A program made the translations under genes and the position numbers. The notes beneath the pieces are model-generated. The model was not told the DNA's origin and made no database searches. It saw nothing but the letters and a program-made list of their open reading frames with translations. DNA of 64,000 bases, from NCBI RefSeq assembly GCF_042242105.1, contig NC_092029.1:4881885-4945884 (forward strand). Reading direction: 5' to 3'. This document shows positions 1 to 13,258 of the stretch, one piece after another. This stretch comes from Pempheris klunzingeri (Eukaryota; Chordata; Actinopteri; Acropomatiformes; Pempheridae). Numbering within the stretch: the stretch's first letter is position 1; every line of letters begins with the position of its first letter.

Positions 1-961
1 GTCATCTGTCACCAGGAGTATTGTGGTTTAAGGGACAATTTATATTGTAGTCCTTATAATGTAATGTATTGTTAGCTGTATCCAGTTCGCAATGTTATGG
101 TGACTGAAGAGGAGTTTCCTGAAACAATACACTGTCGGTAGTCCCTGTCTTAATGCTGAAGGTGAGTTGAGCACAGAGTTACTTTGGAAACTGCTTAGAC
201 CGGAAAACATACAGTAGGCTTGCCCTTTATATCTTTGGCAGTTCAATCCTAAAATCCCTTAGGGAGGCACACACCCATTTAAAGGCCGTTAAATGATGAT
301 TGATGAGGCATCCTCACAATGAGTGTGCCCCCTTCCACTACTTTGGAAACAATCTGTTATCCCCAAAACACCAAAAGCCAGGCCACTTTGTTGTGTTTGG
401 CCCCTTAATTTTCTTGCATCAAGGGAATGGGAGCTATTAGCAATTTAAGTGACAGCAGAGAGCTGCGAAGGGCAAGTTGTCCAGAGATGGAAAGTCCTCA
501 TTCTAACGGGAGGTCAGAGGGCTTCTAGTTTGTTGTAGCCCTCAGGGGCCTCAGACAGCACACTCACACGCGCTCTGTTAAAGATAGCTCAGGAGAACAT
601 ATGGCCAGGAGGAAATATCAGGCAAAAGAAAATAGCAATTGAACAAGTGAGGTCATGTTGTTTACTTCTCAGTTCACTGGATCTGTTATGGAAAGTGTGC
701 ACAATAATCTTACATACTATCAGTCAAGATGTCTGCCTTTTTCCTCTTGTGTTCCTTACTCTATGTTTTATAGATAAAGATATAGCTGTTCAGATTTACT
801 AGCACTTTCTACATGCTCAGTAGGCACTGAATAATGCACTAAACACTGTGATGGGAGAACAAGGTGCAAAAGAACTGCAGTTTCAATCATGTAGAGATCG
901 TGTGCTGCACAGTATGCATTATTTCTGTGCATGTTAGATAACTTTTATGTGATTTAAGTGA
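1..961. other. gene-free stretch, nothing recognised
   Basis: No reading frame here resembles a known protein, and no splice-bounded exon or RNA gene was seen. The base composition is ordinary AT-rich fish intergenic DNA. Confidence 0.6.
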
Positions 962-1290
962 GGCAGCACGATGGAGCAGCAGCTAGCACTGTTGCCTCAC
1001 TGCAAGACGTGTGGAAGCACTGGGAAAAAACATGTTCTCTCCCAGTGCTTGCATGGGTGTTCTTCGGGTTCTCCGGCTTCCTCCCACAGCCCAAAGCCAC
1101 GCAGGCTAAGGTTGATTGGTCACTCTAAACTGCCTGTAGGTGTGAGTGGTTGTCTGTTTCTATCTGTCGGCCCTGTGATTGACTGGCGACCAGTCCAGGG
1201 TGTACCCCGCCTCTCACCCAAAGTGAGCTGGGATTGGATCCAGCCCCCCACGACCTTGGATAAGCGGTATAGACAATGGATGGATGGATG
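962..1290 (+). mobile_element. tRNA-derived SINE copy with (ATGG)n tail
   Basis: The left end GGCAGCACGATGGAGCAGC resembles the tRNA-like head of a very common teleost SINE (A-box-like GTGGxxCAGNGGTTAGCAC). The body contains the family's typical words TCCGGCTTCCTCCCACAG and GTCCAGGGTGTACCCCGC, and the right end is GATAAGCGGTATAGA followed by ATGG repeats, a tail typical of RTE-type LINE partners. The segment that normally holds the B box (GGTTCGAA type) appears deleted, so this copy is probably dead. Small open frames across it on both strands are chance. Family assignment is from recognition of the consensus, not from a database search. Confidence 0.8.
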
Positions 1291-1734
1291 ACTTAAGTGT
1301 GTTATCGAATACACTTTCCGCTGTAGGACTATGTAGAGCGAAAGAATTCAGACACAGATAACGTTGCTCACTCTTGTGCTACCTGACAGATAACTGTTAA
1401 CAATTTAAACAGCCAGTGTCTTGCATCATCTCATCCTAACTGTCAAATAGTTAAAAAGCATCCTTTTGTTCTTACTGTCAGGCAGTCAAAAAAGCTACTA
1501 CAGCTAACGCATTTCATTTGGATTGTGTTAAACTGTATTCTCTGTCACAAACACAGTATTTACACAACACACTGTCGTCACATGCTTATGACATATGCCA
1601 ATTTTATGAGTTTCATTTATTTATGTGTTTCTTATGAGTGTCTTTTTGAGTAGTCCACTGCCATTCTCTGGCTAATGAAGGCCAGTAACTGTGTAACAAC
1701 ATCAAAACTCCATTAGTCACTTCACACACTGGTG

Positions 1735-2420
1735 TACTGATAAGTTCCTGCAGCTGAACATGGACAAAACAAAAGAACTGGTCATTAGCATGTCAAACAC
1801 ACCGCACACTGGACTGAACTCGCCCCCTCCATCCTTTGCAAGACAGTAGAACCAACTTCAAAAATCTTGGACTCGCTACAATTTTGATCAGCACATCACT
1901 GCTATCAATAAACAAGACTCCATGTTATCTGTGAACTGAAAGCACTGTCCGTTGAACCCCACTTCCTGTTGTTTCTTTATAAAGGATTAATTCAGCTCAT
2001 CCTGTTATACTGCTCCCTGATTCTTCACCATGTTTTCATCTCCAGCAAAAAGAACTCTCCAACATCGTGCATACTGCCTGTACAATCATCTGCCTTCCCA
2101 TACCCAAACACTCAGACATGAATGAGAGAGCCATCACACGCCTAGCACTCACGATAGTAAATGGTACAGATCACCCCCTCAATCATCACCTCGCATTACT
2201 GCCATCTGGACGCAGATACAGGGCTGTAAGACGGAGGAGAGCTTTCTTCATCAGGACTTTTGTCCCCTCTGCCTTTGCAGCAATGAACAAAGTGCCTCTG
2301 TGATGGTGTTGTGTGCTTGGATATAGGACTGTTTTTATGGAGACTCTGTCAGTATGCTGCTGTGCTGAACTGGCTGAGAAAACATTAAAGTCAATAAAAA
2401 CAAGTGTAAGTGTAAACAAC
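1735..2420 (+). mobile_element. 3' relic of a non-LTR retrotransposon (L2/Rex1-like LINE)
   Basis: Degenerate coding remains of a reverse transcriptase C-terminal region are visible on the plus strand in shifting frames. Near 1745-1800 there is LNMDKTKELVI, like the NxxKTKEM motif after the RT palm. At 2067-2303 a frame reads HHLALLPSGRRYRAVRRRR then FVPSAFAAMN, matching the terminal LPSGRRYRS...FVPSAIxxLN block of L2/Rex1/CR1-type LINEs. Stops and frameshifts show it is a 5'-truncated dead copy. It ends with an AATAAA-like word and a short GTAAGT-like tail near 2390-2420. The family is known; the exact clade is an inference. Confidence 0.75.
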
Positions 2421-4266
2421 TAAAAATGTAAAGTCCAGAATCTTTTCTGGGGCATCAGAAACTTTTTCGTGGACACCTCTTTGGTTTTTCCACCAGACTC
2501 ATATGTGCTTGAGCCTAAACGATGGCTACAGTTACTCCCCCCTTCAGAGCACCTGGCGGTGGGGATATGCTTGATCAGCATTGTGTGGACTGGTTTGGTG
2601 AGGGCTTGCACGTATCAGATTTTTATCTATAAGTGAGATCCTGCACTCCTGCACTTCTCTTGTGTCGATATTACATTTGAAACACTGAACGGCGTTGGTA
2701 AAGTGAACAGAAAGATGAGACGAAAGGAATGTGAATCATTGATAGAGACGAGCGCAGACTTACCGCTGAAGAACACACCTGGAGATAGGAGATGAAATCA
2801 ACAATGGACACAAATTGTGATCCAGCACACAGTCTAGAAGCGAATGGATTGCTATTTTCACACCCACGCCCTGTCGTAATAAATTGTCCACACTGGACTA
2901 GTATTGATGCCCCTCAGCAAAGGTACAGTATGTGAAAATAAGGCAGAGAAATAGAAACAACCCAAAGGAGACAGTGAGAGATCGACAGAGAATACAGAGG
3001 CAGAAAGAAAAAGAATTTCACAGGGAAGAAGAATTACCAGGAGAGAAACGAAGACAGATAGAAAACAGAAAGAGAGAGAGGAGAGAAGAGAAACTGTTCC
3101 TCCACCCAACAGAAATCTGTATTGACTTCAGCAGTGTGAAAACTTAAACCCTTTAAAGGATTTTTTTTCATCAATGCAACTAACACAGAAGGCCCTGACT
3201 TATCAGACAAGAGCCCAGTTGGCCCTTTGCCCTCACATTACAGATTTCCTACTGAGAGCAAATGGGAAAACTCGATCCTTTGTTTCTGCTCTCTCTGGGC
3301 TTACAAATCTTTTTCTGATCTCTGGATGCGTGTGGGGACTCCGGCATTATTGGGACATTGTATTTCCCTTTACTAGAATTGCTGAATGCATTCTGTCGAG
3401 CATAGACAAAAAATTATACAGTAGAGAGTTGGGGAACCATTCAAGACAGAAACAAGAATAAGGCAGAAAATATAGTTCTCATAGCGGGTCAGACAATACA
3501 GCCCTACTTAATATCAGATCTAGGTTCATTAGCCTAAACTATTTAACAAATACGCCAAATTCAAGGCTGGCCAATGCCAGCAGCTGCCCAACCTAGCAAC
3601 CAATAAACTAATGGGGTAGTTAATGCCATTGAATGGTTTCTGGGGCCTTACGTAAATCTGAAAAGCTGTATAAATCATACATAAGATAACATAAATTCCC
3701 ATTAATGAGTATAAACCCCTGTAGCAGGGTGGGACGTGAGGCGGCTCTGTGCCCCACAACCACAGACTGCATATAAAGATGGATTACATGACAGCTTTCC
3801 TAATGTGAAGCCAAGACATCTTGATCGCCTCCTGGTGGCTGGCTGCAGTACAGATCATAAAGCCCACCTCTTCCATGTTGGCAGGTGGGACATGACTCAG
3901 TCCAAAAAAATCAAAGTGCACGTTAAACAACATTTTTCCCAAAGATAGTTTCTGTCATTTTAGGTAGTTCTTTTAGGTGTTAATTTTTCTGATCAGTTTG
4001 GTTTTAATGAGTTATTTCATGCGGTCAGGTGTATTAGAAGTATTTTGTCTGTGTGCAGTAGTGATCGTGGCTCCAGCCCGGACCACTTCATGGCTCTGTT
4101 TTTGGTCTCCACCAACTCCTACAGAGAAATATCTGGCTCTTAAGCTTCTAAACGCTCCACTATGTTCACCAGCTTGTTGCTGTGTCGGTCAGTTGTTTTG
4201 TGCTGGGCAGGTAGTGTACAGGCAGTTTTATAGAGCCCCAGTTGTTGCCCCAAAAAGCAAAATCAT
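2421..4266. other. gene-free stretch with a purine-rich tract
   Basis: No gene recognised. A strongly purine-rich, low-complexity tract (GAGA/AGAAA type) runs from about 2932 to 3105 and produces spurious charged open frames on the plus strand and hydrophobic ones on the minus strand. Confidence 0.5.
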
Positions 4267-4675
4267 CAGTGGTGGGTAGAGTACTGACATCTGAACTCAA
4301 ATAAAAGTGCAAAGACTCCAATAAAAAATGAGTCAAGTAAAAGTGAAAATGACTATTTCAGTCTGGTCAAGTCTACTCAAGTAAGATTAGAAGATTACAG
4401 TGCAGATGAGCACAAAATAATGAAAAACAACACTTGCTGATAAAAATATGGTTAAGGATTGTCACTGGAAGCTGCCTCTTGTTGTAGGTTTTGCTCCGTC
4501 ATCATGGTCAAAAGACAGGCAGCTCCCCGCATTTAAGTTAAACTAGCAGTAAAAAAAAATGGCTGAAAAATATACTTGAGTAGTGAATAGAATAAGAGTT
4601 TTCAAAAAAAGGAATATGAAAAGTACTTTTTTACTGATTTGCGTTACTTGTAACTTGTTATTACCCATCCCATAA
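4267..4675 (+). repeat. hAT-like non-autonomous element, degenerate
   Basis: The left end GTGGTGGGTAGAGTACTGAC and the right end GTTACTTGTAAC...TTACCCATCCC are imperfect inverted partners of the kind seen in a widespread teleost hAT-type MITE (GTGGGTAGAGTACTC...). The interior is rich in AAGTAAAAGT words, also typical of that family. Family assignment is by eye. Confidence 0.55.
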
Positions 4676-6295
4676 TAAACTAAAAGACCCTATAAAACTG
4701 CAGAGTCAGGTGATCACTCTGTGGACACCTTTCATACAAGATCATGTGAACCACTGTTCATATAAACCTTTTTATGTTTTAGATGCAGCTCTGTTTATCT
4801 TCTTATGCAAGGTGACTGTGACACAAACATTACAAACACCACCAAGGAAAATAAATCTTTAACTGCATCCAGTGTTTCATTTTTCACCAACTTACTGCCA
4901 GTCCTTGCGTCAATACACACTGAATCATTTTATGAATGCAAAATATATTCAGCCCTGTAAACAAGTCAACAGTTCTAGATCTGGCCTGAACATTGAACTG
5001 TCTGCTCGGTGCTGGCTGGCCGGTGAAAGAGGCGACGCATGCCCATGATCAATTCAGCAGCCACCCACTGCCGACCATAAATCTCACTGCTCTCTTCGCT
5101 TCCTCTCACTCTATTCTTCCACCACCTCTACCCTCTCCTGCCCCCGATCTTCACCCTCTTCCTCACCTCCCACCTCCTTTGCCCTCATGCATCCTGAAAT
5201 GAAGACCATGTCCTCCCCTCCTGCCTCATCCTCACGCAGCTCACATGAGGCTGCTCCTTGATCTGAAGTCCATGGACACACTGTCTGTCTGATTATGTCA
5301 GATTACAGACTCCTTCTCATCTGACTCTTTGTGTCTTCCTCTGTCTACCACTTTCTATTTGCTTCAGTGAGAAGACTTCATGGGAGAGAAGGAATCAAGA
5401 GGAAAAGGGAGGAGGAGAATCAGCCCATTGTGAAGGGCTGACATGATGGCTATTAACGTTGCACGATGGCCAATTATAACCACTTTTTCACCATTTGTGT
5501 TGGTGTAGTAGACAGGATTTCAAAGTACAGGCATAGCGCTGCCTCTTTAATGACAGTTTACAGTGAGTGTTTCTCTTCTTACAAAGGCTTCTGCCACACA
5601 AAGCCAAAAATGTCAATTTAGCAGAGCAGCTTTCAGCCAAAGGCAGTTGGCCACTACAAGCTATAAATGAGTTTCGTTGTCATTGTGGAGCTGCCTCACT
5701 GACGGTTTATAGTAAAGGATTGGAGAAAAAAGGAATTATTATATTTTAGGTTAAAATTCCATATAATGCTGCTAATCCTTAGTGCCAATCACATTTACTG
5801 GTAAATTCAAATTGATTCACGTTAGAGAAAAGTGTAAAAACTGTGTTCCTTCTTCCTGGACTGAAGTTAGTGAGCCTTCACTATGTCAGACCAAAATACT
5901 CCACACAGACGCTGAATCTTTCCATAATGATTCTTCACATTTAAATCCAAGATATAGTCATAAGGCGAAATCTATGCAGCCTCCTACCAGTGATCCGTTT
6001 GCTCTTATTTGGACAAAATGTGCTCTGCTCCTCTCAGCCCCGAGTCACAGAGAGAGCTGCAGACTGACAACACTGACAGTCTTAATGGTAGATTCACATT
6101 CTGCCACTAATGGGATGTATGAAAATTACTGGGATGGGAAGGGAGGCAGAATATTATATTTAATTTTTCAAAAAAAGCGATATATTTTTTAGACCCTCCC
6201 CCTCAATTAGAAAAGAAACTCTAATATATTTCCCTATTATTTCATAATTATATTACATTAACAGAAAACATATCAGTCATACTAGTGACACTGTG
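4676..6295. other. gene-free stretch, nothing recognised
   Basis: Contains a pyrimidine/proline-codon-rich tract at about 5090-5190 (CCTCTxCC repeats) that gives a spurious open frame. The 136-codon open frame at 5782-6192 has no recognisable domain, no splice context and AT-rich ends, and is taken as chance. Confidence 0.5.
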
Positions 6296-6299
6296 AGAC

Positions 6300-6775
6300 T
6301 GCACTCAGGCACAGAGGTGCTTTGGACTGAATAGTAATGTCGGCATTGTGATGTGCTCACACTGACAATGCTAATGTGCTGATATTTAGCAGGCAATGTT
6401 AACCAGGTCAACTGTCTTGGCTTGGTAGCATTTGGTAACTAAACACAAATTACAGTGCATTAGTTTTGCAGGTATTTAGTCACAATTACTGCACAAATTT
6501 TCTATGTGGCCCAATGATTGCACTAAATGAAAGCTAAGGGACAATTTCCCCTGAGGGGAACATGAGTGTCTGAGCCAAATTTCATGGCAATCAATCCAAC
6601 ATTTGTTAGGGCATTTCACTAAAAGCCAAAACTGGTAACCAGCTGGTGGCACTAGAGGAAAATTCCAGGAAACAGCAAAAGTCAGTATGATTCATCCTCT
6701 GAGGACCATGAATATTCGTACAAAACTGTACAGCAATCCGCCAAATGGTTTCACAAAACCCATGTGAAACTACGC
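6300..6775 (+). repeat. common teleost dispersed repeat
   Basis: The words GCTAATGTGCTGATATTTAGCAGG, TTAGTTTTGCAGGTATTTAGTCA, GAGGGGAACATGAGTGTCTGAGCCAAATTTCATGGCAATC and GGTGGCACTAGAGGAAAA belong together in a very abundant fish interspersed repeat. Order is somewhat rearranged relative to the form I recognise, so this is an old copy. No coding capacity. Confidence 0.6.
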
Positions 6776-8315
6776 ATTTAACTAGCTGTAGATCTCAGTG
6801 AGTCATGTTTTTCCAAACAGACATATTGGGCGTTGCACATATTAGAATCTGACTGAATGAGGAAGATAAAGCCCTGATACAGAAACAGGATTGTTGTCTC
6901 TTATTGTACCTTTATGACCAATGACACGCACAGAAGCCATCTTTTTGATCCCTGTTTACAATAAATCTCATAAGGGAGGAAAGAAATGAAATTTAAACCT
7001 GGTGCAAAAACAGTTGAAAGGTCCTCCCCTACCTTTCTGAAACCTTTAGATTAACCTTACTATAGCAAAAGGAGGGTGATCATTTTCATACAGTCTGTAA
7101 CAGGTTCGTGATTTAGATAGCGGTGTGTGTTTGTGTGTGCAGGCTTGCGTGATTGTGCAGCTGTGTTTGTGTGAGGAGGAATGGAAGAAAATGAGACATG
7201 CTGAGAGACACTGCATTAGTCTATCAGCGTGTTGAGGGCACCTAATGATTTGAGACACTGGAAATGCAAAACTGGAATCAATGCCAAAATCTTCTAAGCA
7301 TTTTTAAATTCCCTTAATATCACAAATCAAAGCTTACATCAAATTATGAGGACGCTAGCTGATTGCAAGAGTGGCATCATATAATATCACAATTGCCTTT
7401 TCTGATTAATTGCCCTCCAGATGCGTACTGCATATAGCCCTGCACTCAACTCAAGGACAGCCACCTGGCGTCTGCAGTGTGCTGTGAAGAGAGCTGCCTG
7501 CTCATCACTGTTTGATCCTGCAAGCGCCAGCAAACCGGTGTTTTATCAGGACGGCTAATTATAGGCAGAGAAGGATGTGGAAACGGCATCCTGCCTCCAG
7601 AGGAATGCAGCGTGCCCACACATTCATTTGTGCACACACGTGCTGAGAGGCGTCCAAGGGTGGGTGCAGGCATTCGCGTGATTTGGGAGTGCGCGTGTAC
7701 ATGCACACAGAGACATCAGAATTTCCTCTGAGGTTCACCACCATCCATCTATCACGGAGACAGGACAGCAAAATGACACGGCTAACTGCACTGCTGTGGT
7801 TGGTCAGTGACAGAGGCATTTCTCTGGCCTCAATTTGGGGCCCTTGAACTTCGCGGTCTTTGTTTATATCTTCCCGTAACCTCGGGCTTCTCTATTGTGC
7901 GGAGATTTGTTGAGGTTGAGTCTTGTTTGGGGAGGTAAACATCTCACTGGGCTCCGGTGGAAGTTGTTCTTGCATGCAGAGGTTACGAGAGTTCACCTGG
8001 GGCTGGGTTCACTTGCTCTGTTATTTGTTTAAAAAAACAAAAAAAAAAAACCAGCGAAAAGAATGGAGCCTCTAGCTATGACAGTATGAATGATAATGGT
8101 GTTATTCATGATGATGAAGTTGTACACAAATTAGAAAAGTTTTGCTGGAGTTTAGTGACAAATAAAATAATGCATTTCTAATCATCAATAATTAATAACC
8201 TGGCCTAATTACTTGTTTATTTATTTTTTTATTTTTTTTATCTAAAATGACAAATTGTTATTAAAATGAAATTGAAATGAACATGATAAAAAAAGGTACA
8301 GTACACAGAAAACTA
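6776..8315. other. gene-free stretch, nothing recognised
   Basis: No gene, RNA or clear repeat boundary was recognised. Two overlapping minus-strand open frames at 7446-7819 have no similarity to anything I know. Confidence 0.5.
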
Positions 8316-8317
8316 GA

Positions 8318-8990
8318 ATTGTCGCCTCGTGGTAGTATGCCTCCGCCAGCCTGTCACGTTGCTCATATAATATATGAAGTGAAGACTGTGAGGTAATTTA
8401 ATAAAAATGTATTTAATTAAAGTGTATTTTTCGGTGAAATGGAAGTTTTGCCTTTATTGGCATGTATGATTCCAGTGAATGATTTCCAGCGACAAAAACA
8501 TGTTTACATCAGGAGTACAGAGTCCAACAAAGCAGATTGTGCTAGAATACTAAGTTTTACCCACAACAATAGACAATGCTTCAAATATGGATGTAGCAGT
8601 AACACACACCTTCAGCACGCCGGTATAAATCTATACAATCATCACAGTTTCAAGGTGGCTCCTAAGATTACTGTCACCTATTCAGTATCCAACCAAATGT
8701 GAAATATGGTCACATCTGGAGTTATGGCATTAAATAACGGCCACTGAAGTGTTTTTGCAGAGCATTATGATGTCACAATGTAGCTGACCTTTGACCTCTT
8801 GGATATAAAATGTCATCACTTCATCATTTTGTCCTATTAGATATTATATTCTTAAGTTATAGCCAAATACGTGCTTTTTTTAAGGTCACAGTGGCCTTTG
8901 ACCACCAAATTCTAATTAATTCACCCTTGAGTCTGAGTAGACATTTGTACCAGGTGTAATGAAATTGTGAAAAGTGAGAGTTATCTCAGT
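8318..8990 (+). repeat. dispersed repeat with two recognisable blocks
   Basis: TCGCCTCGTGGTAGTATGCCTCCGCCAGCCTGTCACG at the left and CACAGTGGCCTTTGACCACCAAATTCTAATTAATTCA...GAGTCTGAGTAGACATTTGTACCA at the right are parts of an abundant teleost repeat. Its usual terminal block (GGACAACCC.AAAACATAATGC) occurs about 900 bases further on, at 9893-9920, which suggests the copy was split or rearranged. Confidence 0.55.
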
Positions 8991-10655
8991 TCTTTATTAC
9001 TTGTGTCTTGTGTCTGGCTCCACTCAATCCTCTACTCAGGAGGACATTATTGGACCAATGGAGAAGTATAAAGACTCAGACACAGACTGTGAACACTCAA
9101 ATAAGACTTTTACAATACAAGTGGGTAATTAGAACATATGTAACTTTTAAAGTTAAACAGGTTTAATAACATGAATCCAGATATATTCATTCTAAAGCAG
9201 CCAATAGGCAAACGCACACATAAGACAAAATAATTCCAAAACTACTCATTTATTTATTAACTTTGAAGGTACCAGAGCACTTCCCCAGAAGCAAAAGACA
9301 GAAAGATAGTTTTTCACTTTTTGCAGCTATAGGAGCTCACCATATATCACAATAACACATTATTATCATCATGAGTGTTATTATGAGTTGTAAGTCACAA
9401 CAAATATGAATTTGTTGCTACGTCAACATGTGAGATTTATGGTGCTAATTCTCTTTCATCTCTCTAGTATCCCAATCTCCATCACCAGCTTTAGCTTTAA
9501 CATCACTGGTATCGATGACAGAGTGTAAATCCGGGAACATTCATGAGGTGCCGCTAGTTGCCATGCAGAGTCATTCCTGACCTCACCTATGGAACATAGC
9601 ACAAACACGTACCTGTATGTGCTGCAAGTAAAATGCTTGAAAGGTTTCACCTGGAAACGAGTGAACAGGCCTAGTATTGTCCAATGGTTTAGGGAAATAT
9701 CGCCTTGCCTAGCAATGGAATAGAGATCATACATGGTTATGGGTAAAGTAGATACTTACAAAACGGTTTGGTAGTGTGATGGTGATGAGGACAGCTCTGG
9801 GTAATTTACTCCTCTTTGTGTGCTGGTGGGGTGGGGGTGAGAGATTCATCTGAAATCTATCCCAAGTTTGCCTCACAGGATCAGACCACTGACGTCCGGA
9901 CAACCCAAAAACATAATGCAGCTGCGGCTGACGCCAGAGGACGACAAATCATCACAGCTAAAAGATTTTCCAGTGTCTAGACATAATGTCAGTGAAATCA
10001 AGGCTGCGCTCACGTTGGAGTCCAACAAACAAATCCTTGGTATAATTACAGGAATTTGGCAGCTGAATTATCAGCTCGAAACTCAGAGCTGCACGTCAGT
10101 TCATCTAAACCGGAAAATGTGTCGCCTTTTAAGCTATCTCCCCAACCATCTTTTCAGAGTCCTTGATTTGCCAATCACTCAGTGCAGGTTCATGAGTTAT
10201 AAAGTCTGTGTGGAGTTAAAATGAGAACATTTTTGTGTGCATATCTGTGTGTGTTGCGCTCCGCTTTCTGTCTCTGTGTGTCAAGGATGTCAGGAGAAGA
10301 CACTTTAGCCTTGGATGCCAACTTCAGGGCACAAGTCATAAAACTGCCACTTCTAAAGTAAAGCTTCTTTCACCTGCTTTGAGCCTGTTTTCCCATGTTT
10401 CCTCCCCGCCAAATTGCCAGCATGTTGCAGAATTCCTCCTCCTTTAAGCACAGTCATATAAATTATTATAAGTAATTTTCATGGTCATGACAGAGCAGTG
10501 AGGAGAGCGTGGCTCCTCGTTGCAGCAGAGGCCCCTCCGTAAGGCCCCCGCCGTGAGCAGAAGATGGAAACAGTGATGTGTGCCATTCATCTTCATGTCA
10601 GAGGTGTATTCCTGTGTGTGTATCTGTCGGCTTCTGCCTCTCTGTGTTTGTGTGC

Positions 10656-10658
<3 letters not shown>

Positions 10659-10690
<32 letters not shown>
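10659..10690. repeat. (GT)n microsatellite
   Basis: Pure TG dinucleotide run of about 16 units. Confidence 0.95.
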
Positions 10691-10691
<1 letters not shown>

Positions 10692-13205
10692 TGTATTTTA
10701 TTGCTAGATGTTCCGACAGCAGAGCCGTCTTCCAACCTGTCTGAGGAAGACGAGGCAGCCTGTTCTGATTTGTGAAGAGCTCAGAGGCTGCAGATGTCAG
10801 AAACCAGAACAGTGAGTAGTTTGTGAATCTCTTTCTCCCTGTCTCCTTTTCTTTTTTTCTCCTGCCTGTTTTATACATGAGCGTGAAGACATAGAGAGTC
10901 CAAGTTTTGTATTTCCGTACCCAAGCAAATATCTACTGTAACTACTGAATGGATGACTTAGAAGAGGCAAAATGTTCTGCAGAAAATTTAAATTTAAATT
11001 CGGTTGTAGCTGAGAGATAGTGCTTCAGTGCATATGAGAGACCACTTGAAGTACACTGAAGCCCTACAAAGAAAAAGTTTAAAAGTGTAGTTGCTTATTT
11101 GGGCTTACTTTCTGTATGTCTCCTGTCTCCTGTCTTTCTCCACTATACCTGCAGAACAAAATACTTTAAAGAAAAATTTAGCAGATGTTAATAATAGGGT
11201 ATTCAAATGCATGATAGTTTGTCCTGTTGCAGGATCCATCCAGGACACCTCTCCCTCCACCCGTCCCCATACAGCGTCAGCGAGTGTGACATTTCAAACC
11301 AAAATAGTACAATTCATTGAGTTTCTTTAGTTATTCCGCGAACAATGCTGGAACTAAGTGGGTGAAACATGGAACAAAATACAACAGAGAGCGAAGCGAG
11401 AGTGGATTAAAAGACTGAATTTGACCTGAATATGTGCAACACATGCACATCAGTTGCTTCTTTTGGGCTTGTTTCCGTAGATCTAGTTGCTTGTTTCTTT
11501 CACAAGACCTGGCAACACCGACTGAAGAGCCAAATTGTAAACTTGATGTTTTACGTGACACTGGAGGGACGAACAGCAGGGTAGAGTTAAGGCATCTGAT
11601 GGGGGACTTTGTGTCCCAGCTGGAACAGTTTTTCAGGAATCAGCAACGGCAAAGAAAAGATGAGTTTAGGTGTCGGTTGAAGCCTGAAAGAAAGCTGTTA
11701 ACCAGTGCATCTCTCAGAACCAATAAAATATTGTTTAAAGATGTGAAAAGTTTAGAGTGAATTCAACTTTTTATGATCTTTTTAAAAGCAAATCATGCAT
11801 CTAAAGTATGAATCTTTCTAAAAGAGTCAGATTTGAACAACCTGCCTTATGATTCTCATAAAGTTTCTTCTCTATTTCAATCCAGTCCTGTTTTACAAAT
11901 GTATTAGTATGAAAAGAACGAGATGAATCTCACAGACACCATCTGCCACTGTTAGCTACACTCGTCCCAATAACTCAGGATTGTCGTAGTTTTGACACAA
12001 ATGGCACAAAAAAAAAAACGGATGAAAAAGATTTGAAAGCTATCAGCTCAGTCAGGCTGATGAAATTCACTCTATGGTGGAAGTCACCGTCACTCCCAGC
12101 CCTTGTGCTGGTGCTGCTTCTTCATGATGAATTGAATGATGACACAGCAGCACACACGATAAATAAATCAGGAGGTCGACCTTGTGGACCAATCTGACTG
12201 TACATCTGGACACAAACTCCCCGGCTGTTCATCATCATTCAAAAAAAAGCTGCAAGTGGCTCCGTTCATTTGATTAAAACAAGCACATTTTGATGTCATT
12301 TGCATCCCTTATATCCTGTACACTGCATGGATATAATCACTGAGGCACTCTTGCGTACTGTTTAAGTATATCAAATCAATCAAATTGATTCTGATGCAAA
12401 TTACATTGTTTTACAGTTATGGGGGAGGCTGAGGGTGTAGGAGCACAGCCATCCAGTATGAAACTATAAGGACGAATAAGGCCAGAAGAGAGTTGATTTA
12501 TACCCTCAAAAAAAATCAACCTCGTGCTCATAGTTTCCAAAAATGTTTATTTATGGTGTCTGCACCATTCAGGCTATCTTTACTGAACCTGTAAATAATT
12601 CAGCCAACACTTGGTGTCACTTTAAAGTATTACACCTTTCACATATATCAATATATTTCTGTGTGGAACATGTTGAATATCTCAAAAACACATTTAGCGC
12701 CGAGAGCACAGGTGAAAAGTATTTGAGTCTGACCTCACAGAGGTATTTCAAACACATGATAATGATTCAAATTCAACCTGCACAGTAACAAGCACCAGTA
12801 GTCGCAAAGTTTTTCTCTCTCTGTACATAGCTTTCTCCACTTGGAGAGAATATTACTATATCCCTGCCCTTTTGCTCTGTTGATTCAGTTGTAATGAGCT
12901 GCTTTAATATCCCCATACAAACACCAGGGCCCTGAGTTAACTGGATGTTTTGATGTCTGGACTCTGAATGCAAACATGGGAAAATGAATTTCTGTGATAG
13001 GCTTTTTCCTTCGGAGGTGGGATTGATAAGAGCAGATAAACACCTTGGAGAGTCACAGGCGGTGATTAGGATACACAGAGGATGACGCTCTGATTGTTTT
13101 TTCTGCCTTTAACTAGGTGTTGATGAGTACAAACACACATGCTTGTTCAGACACGAACACTTGCAGAGATGTGCTTCATGCTTCTGAAATAGGCTCCAGA
13201 TGAAA

Positions 13206-13258
13206 CACCACACACACACACACACACACACACGTATATACAAGCACACACACACACA
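13206..13258. repeat. (CA)n microsatellite, interrupted
   Basis: Two CA runs separated by a GTATATACAAG spacer. Confidence 0.95.

Noticed and set aside
971..1291. 106-codon open frame
   Set aside because: It lies wholly within a SINE copy and has no protein similarity.
2067..2303. Open frame containing LPSGRRYRAV
   Set aside because: Not a host gene; it is the decayed C-terminal part of a LINE reverse transcriptase, listed as a mobile element.
5782..6192. 136-codon open frame
   Set aside because: Low-complexity ending (KKRYIF in AT-rich DNA), no domain, no upstream promoter signs.
10444..10878. 144-codon minus-strand open frame with a run of THTHTH
   Set aside because: Created by the (GT)n microsatellite; the flanks show no domain.
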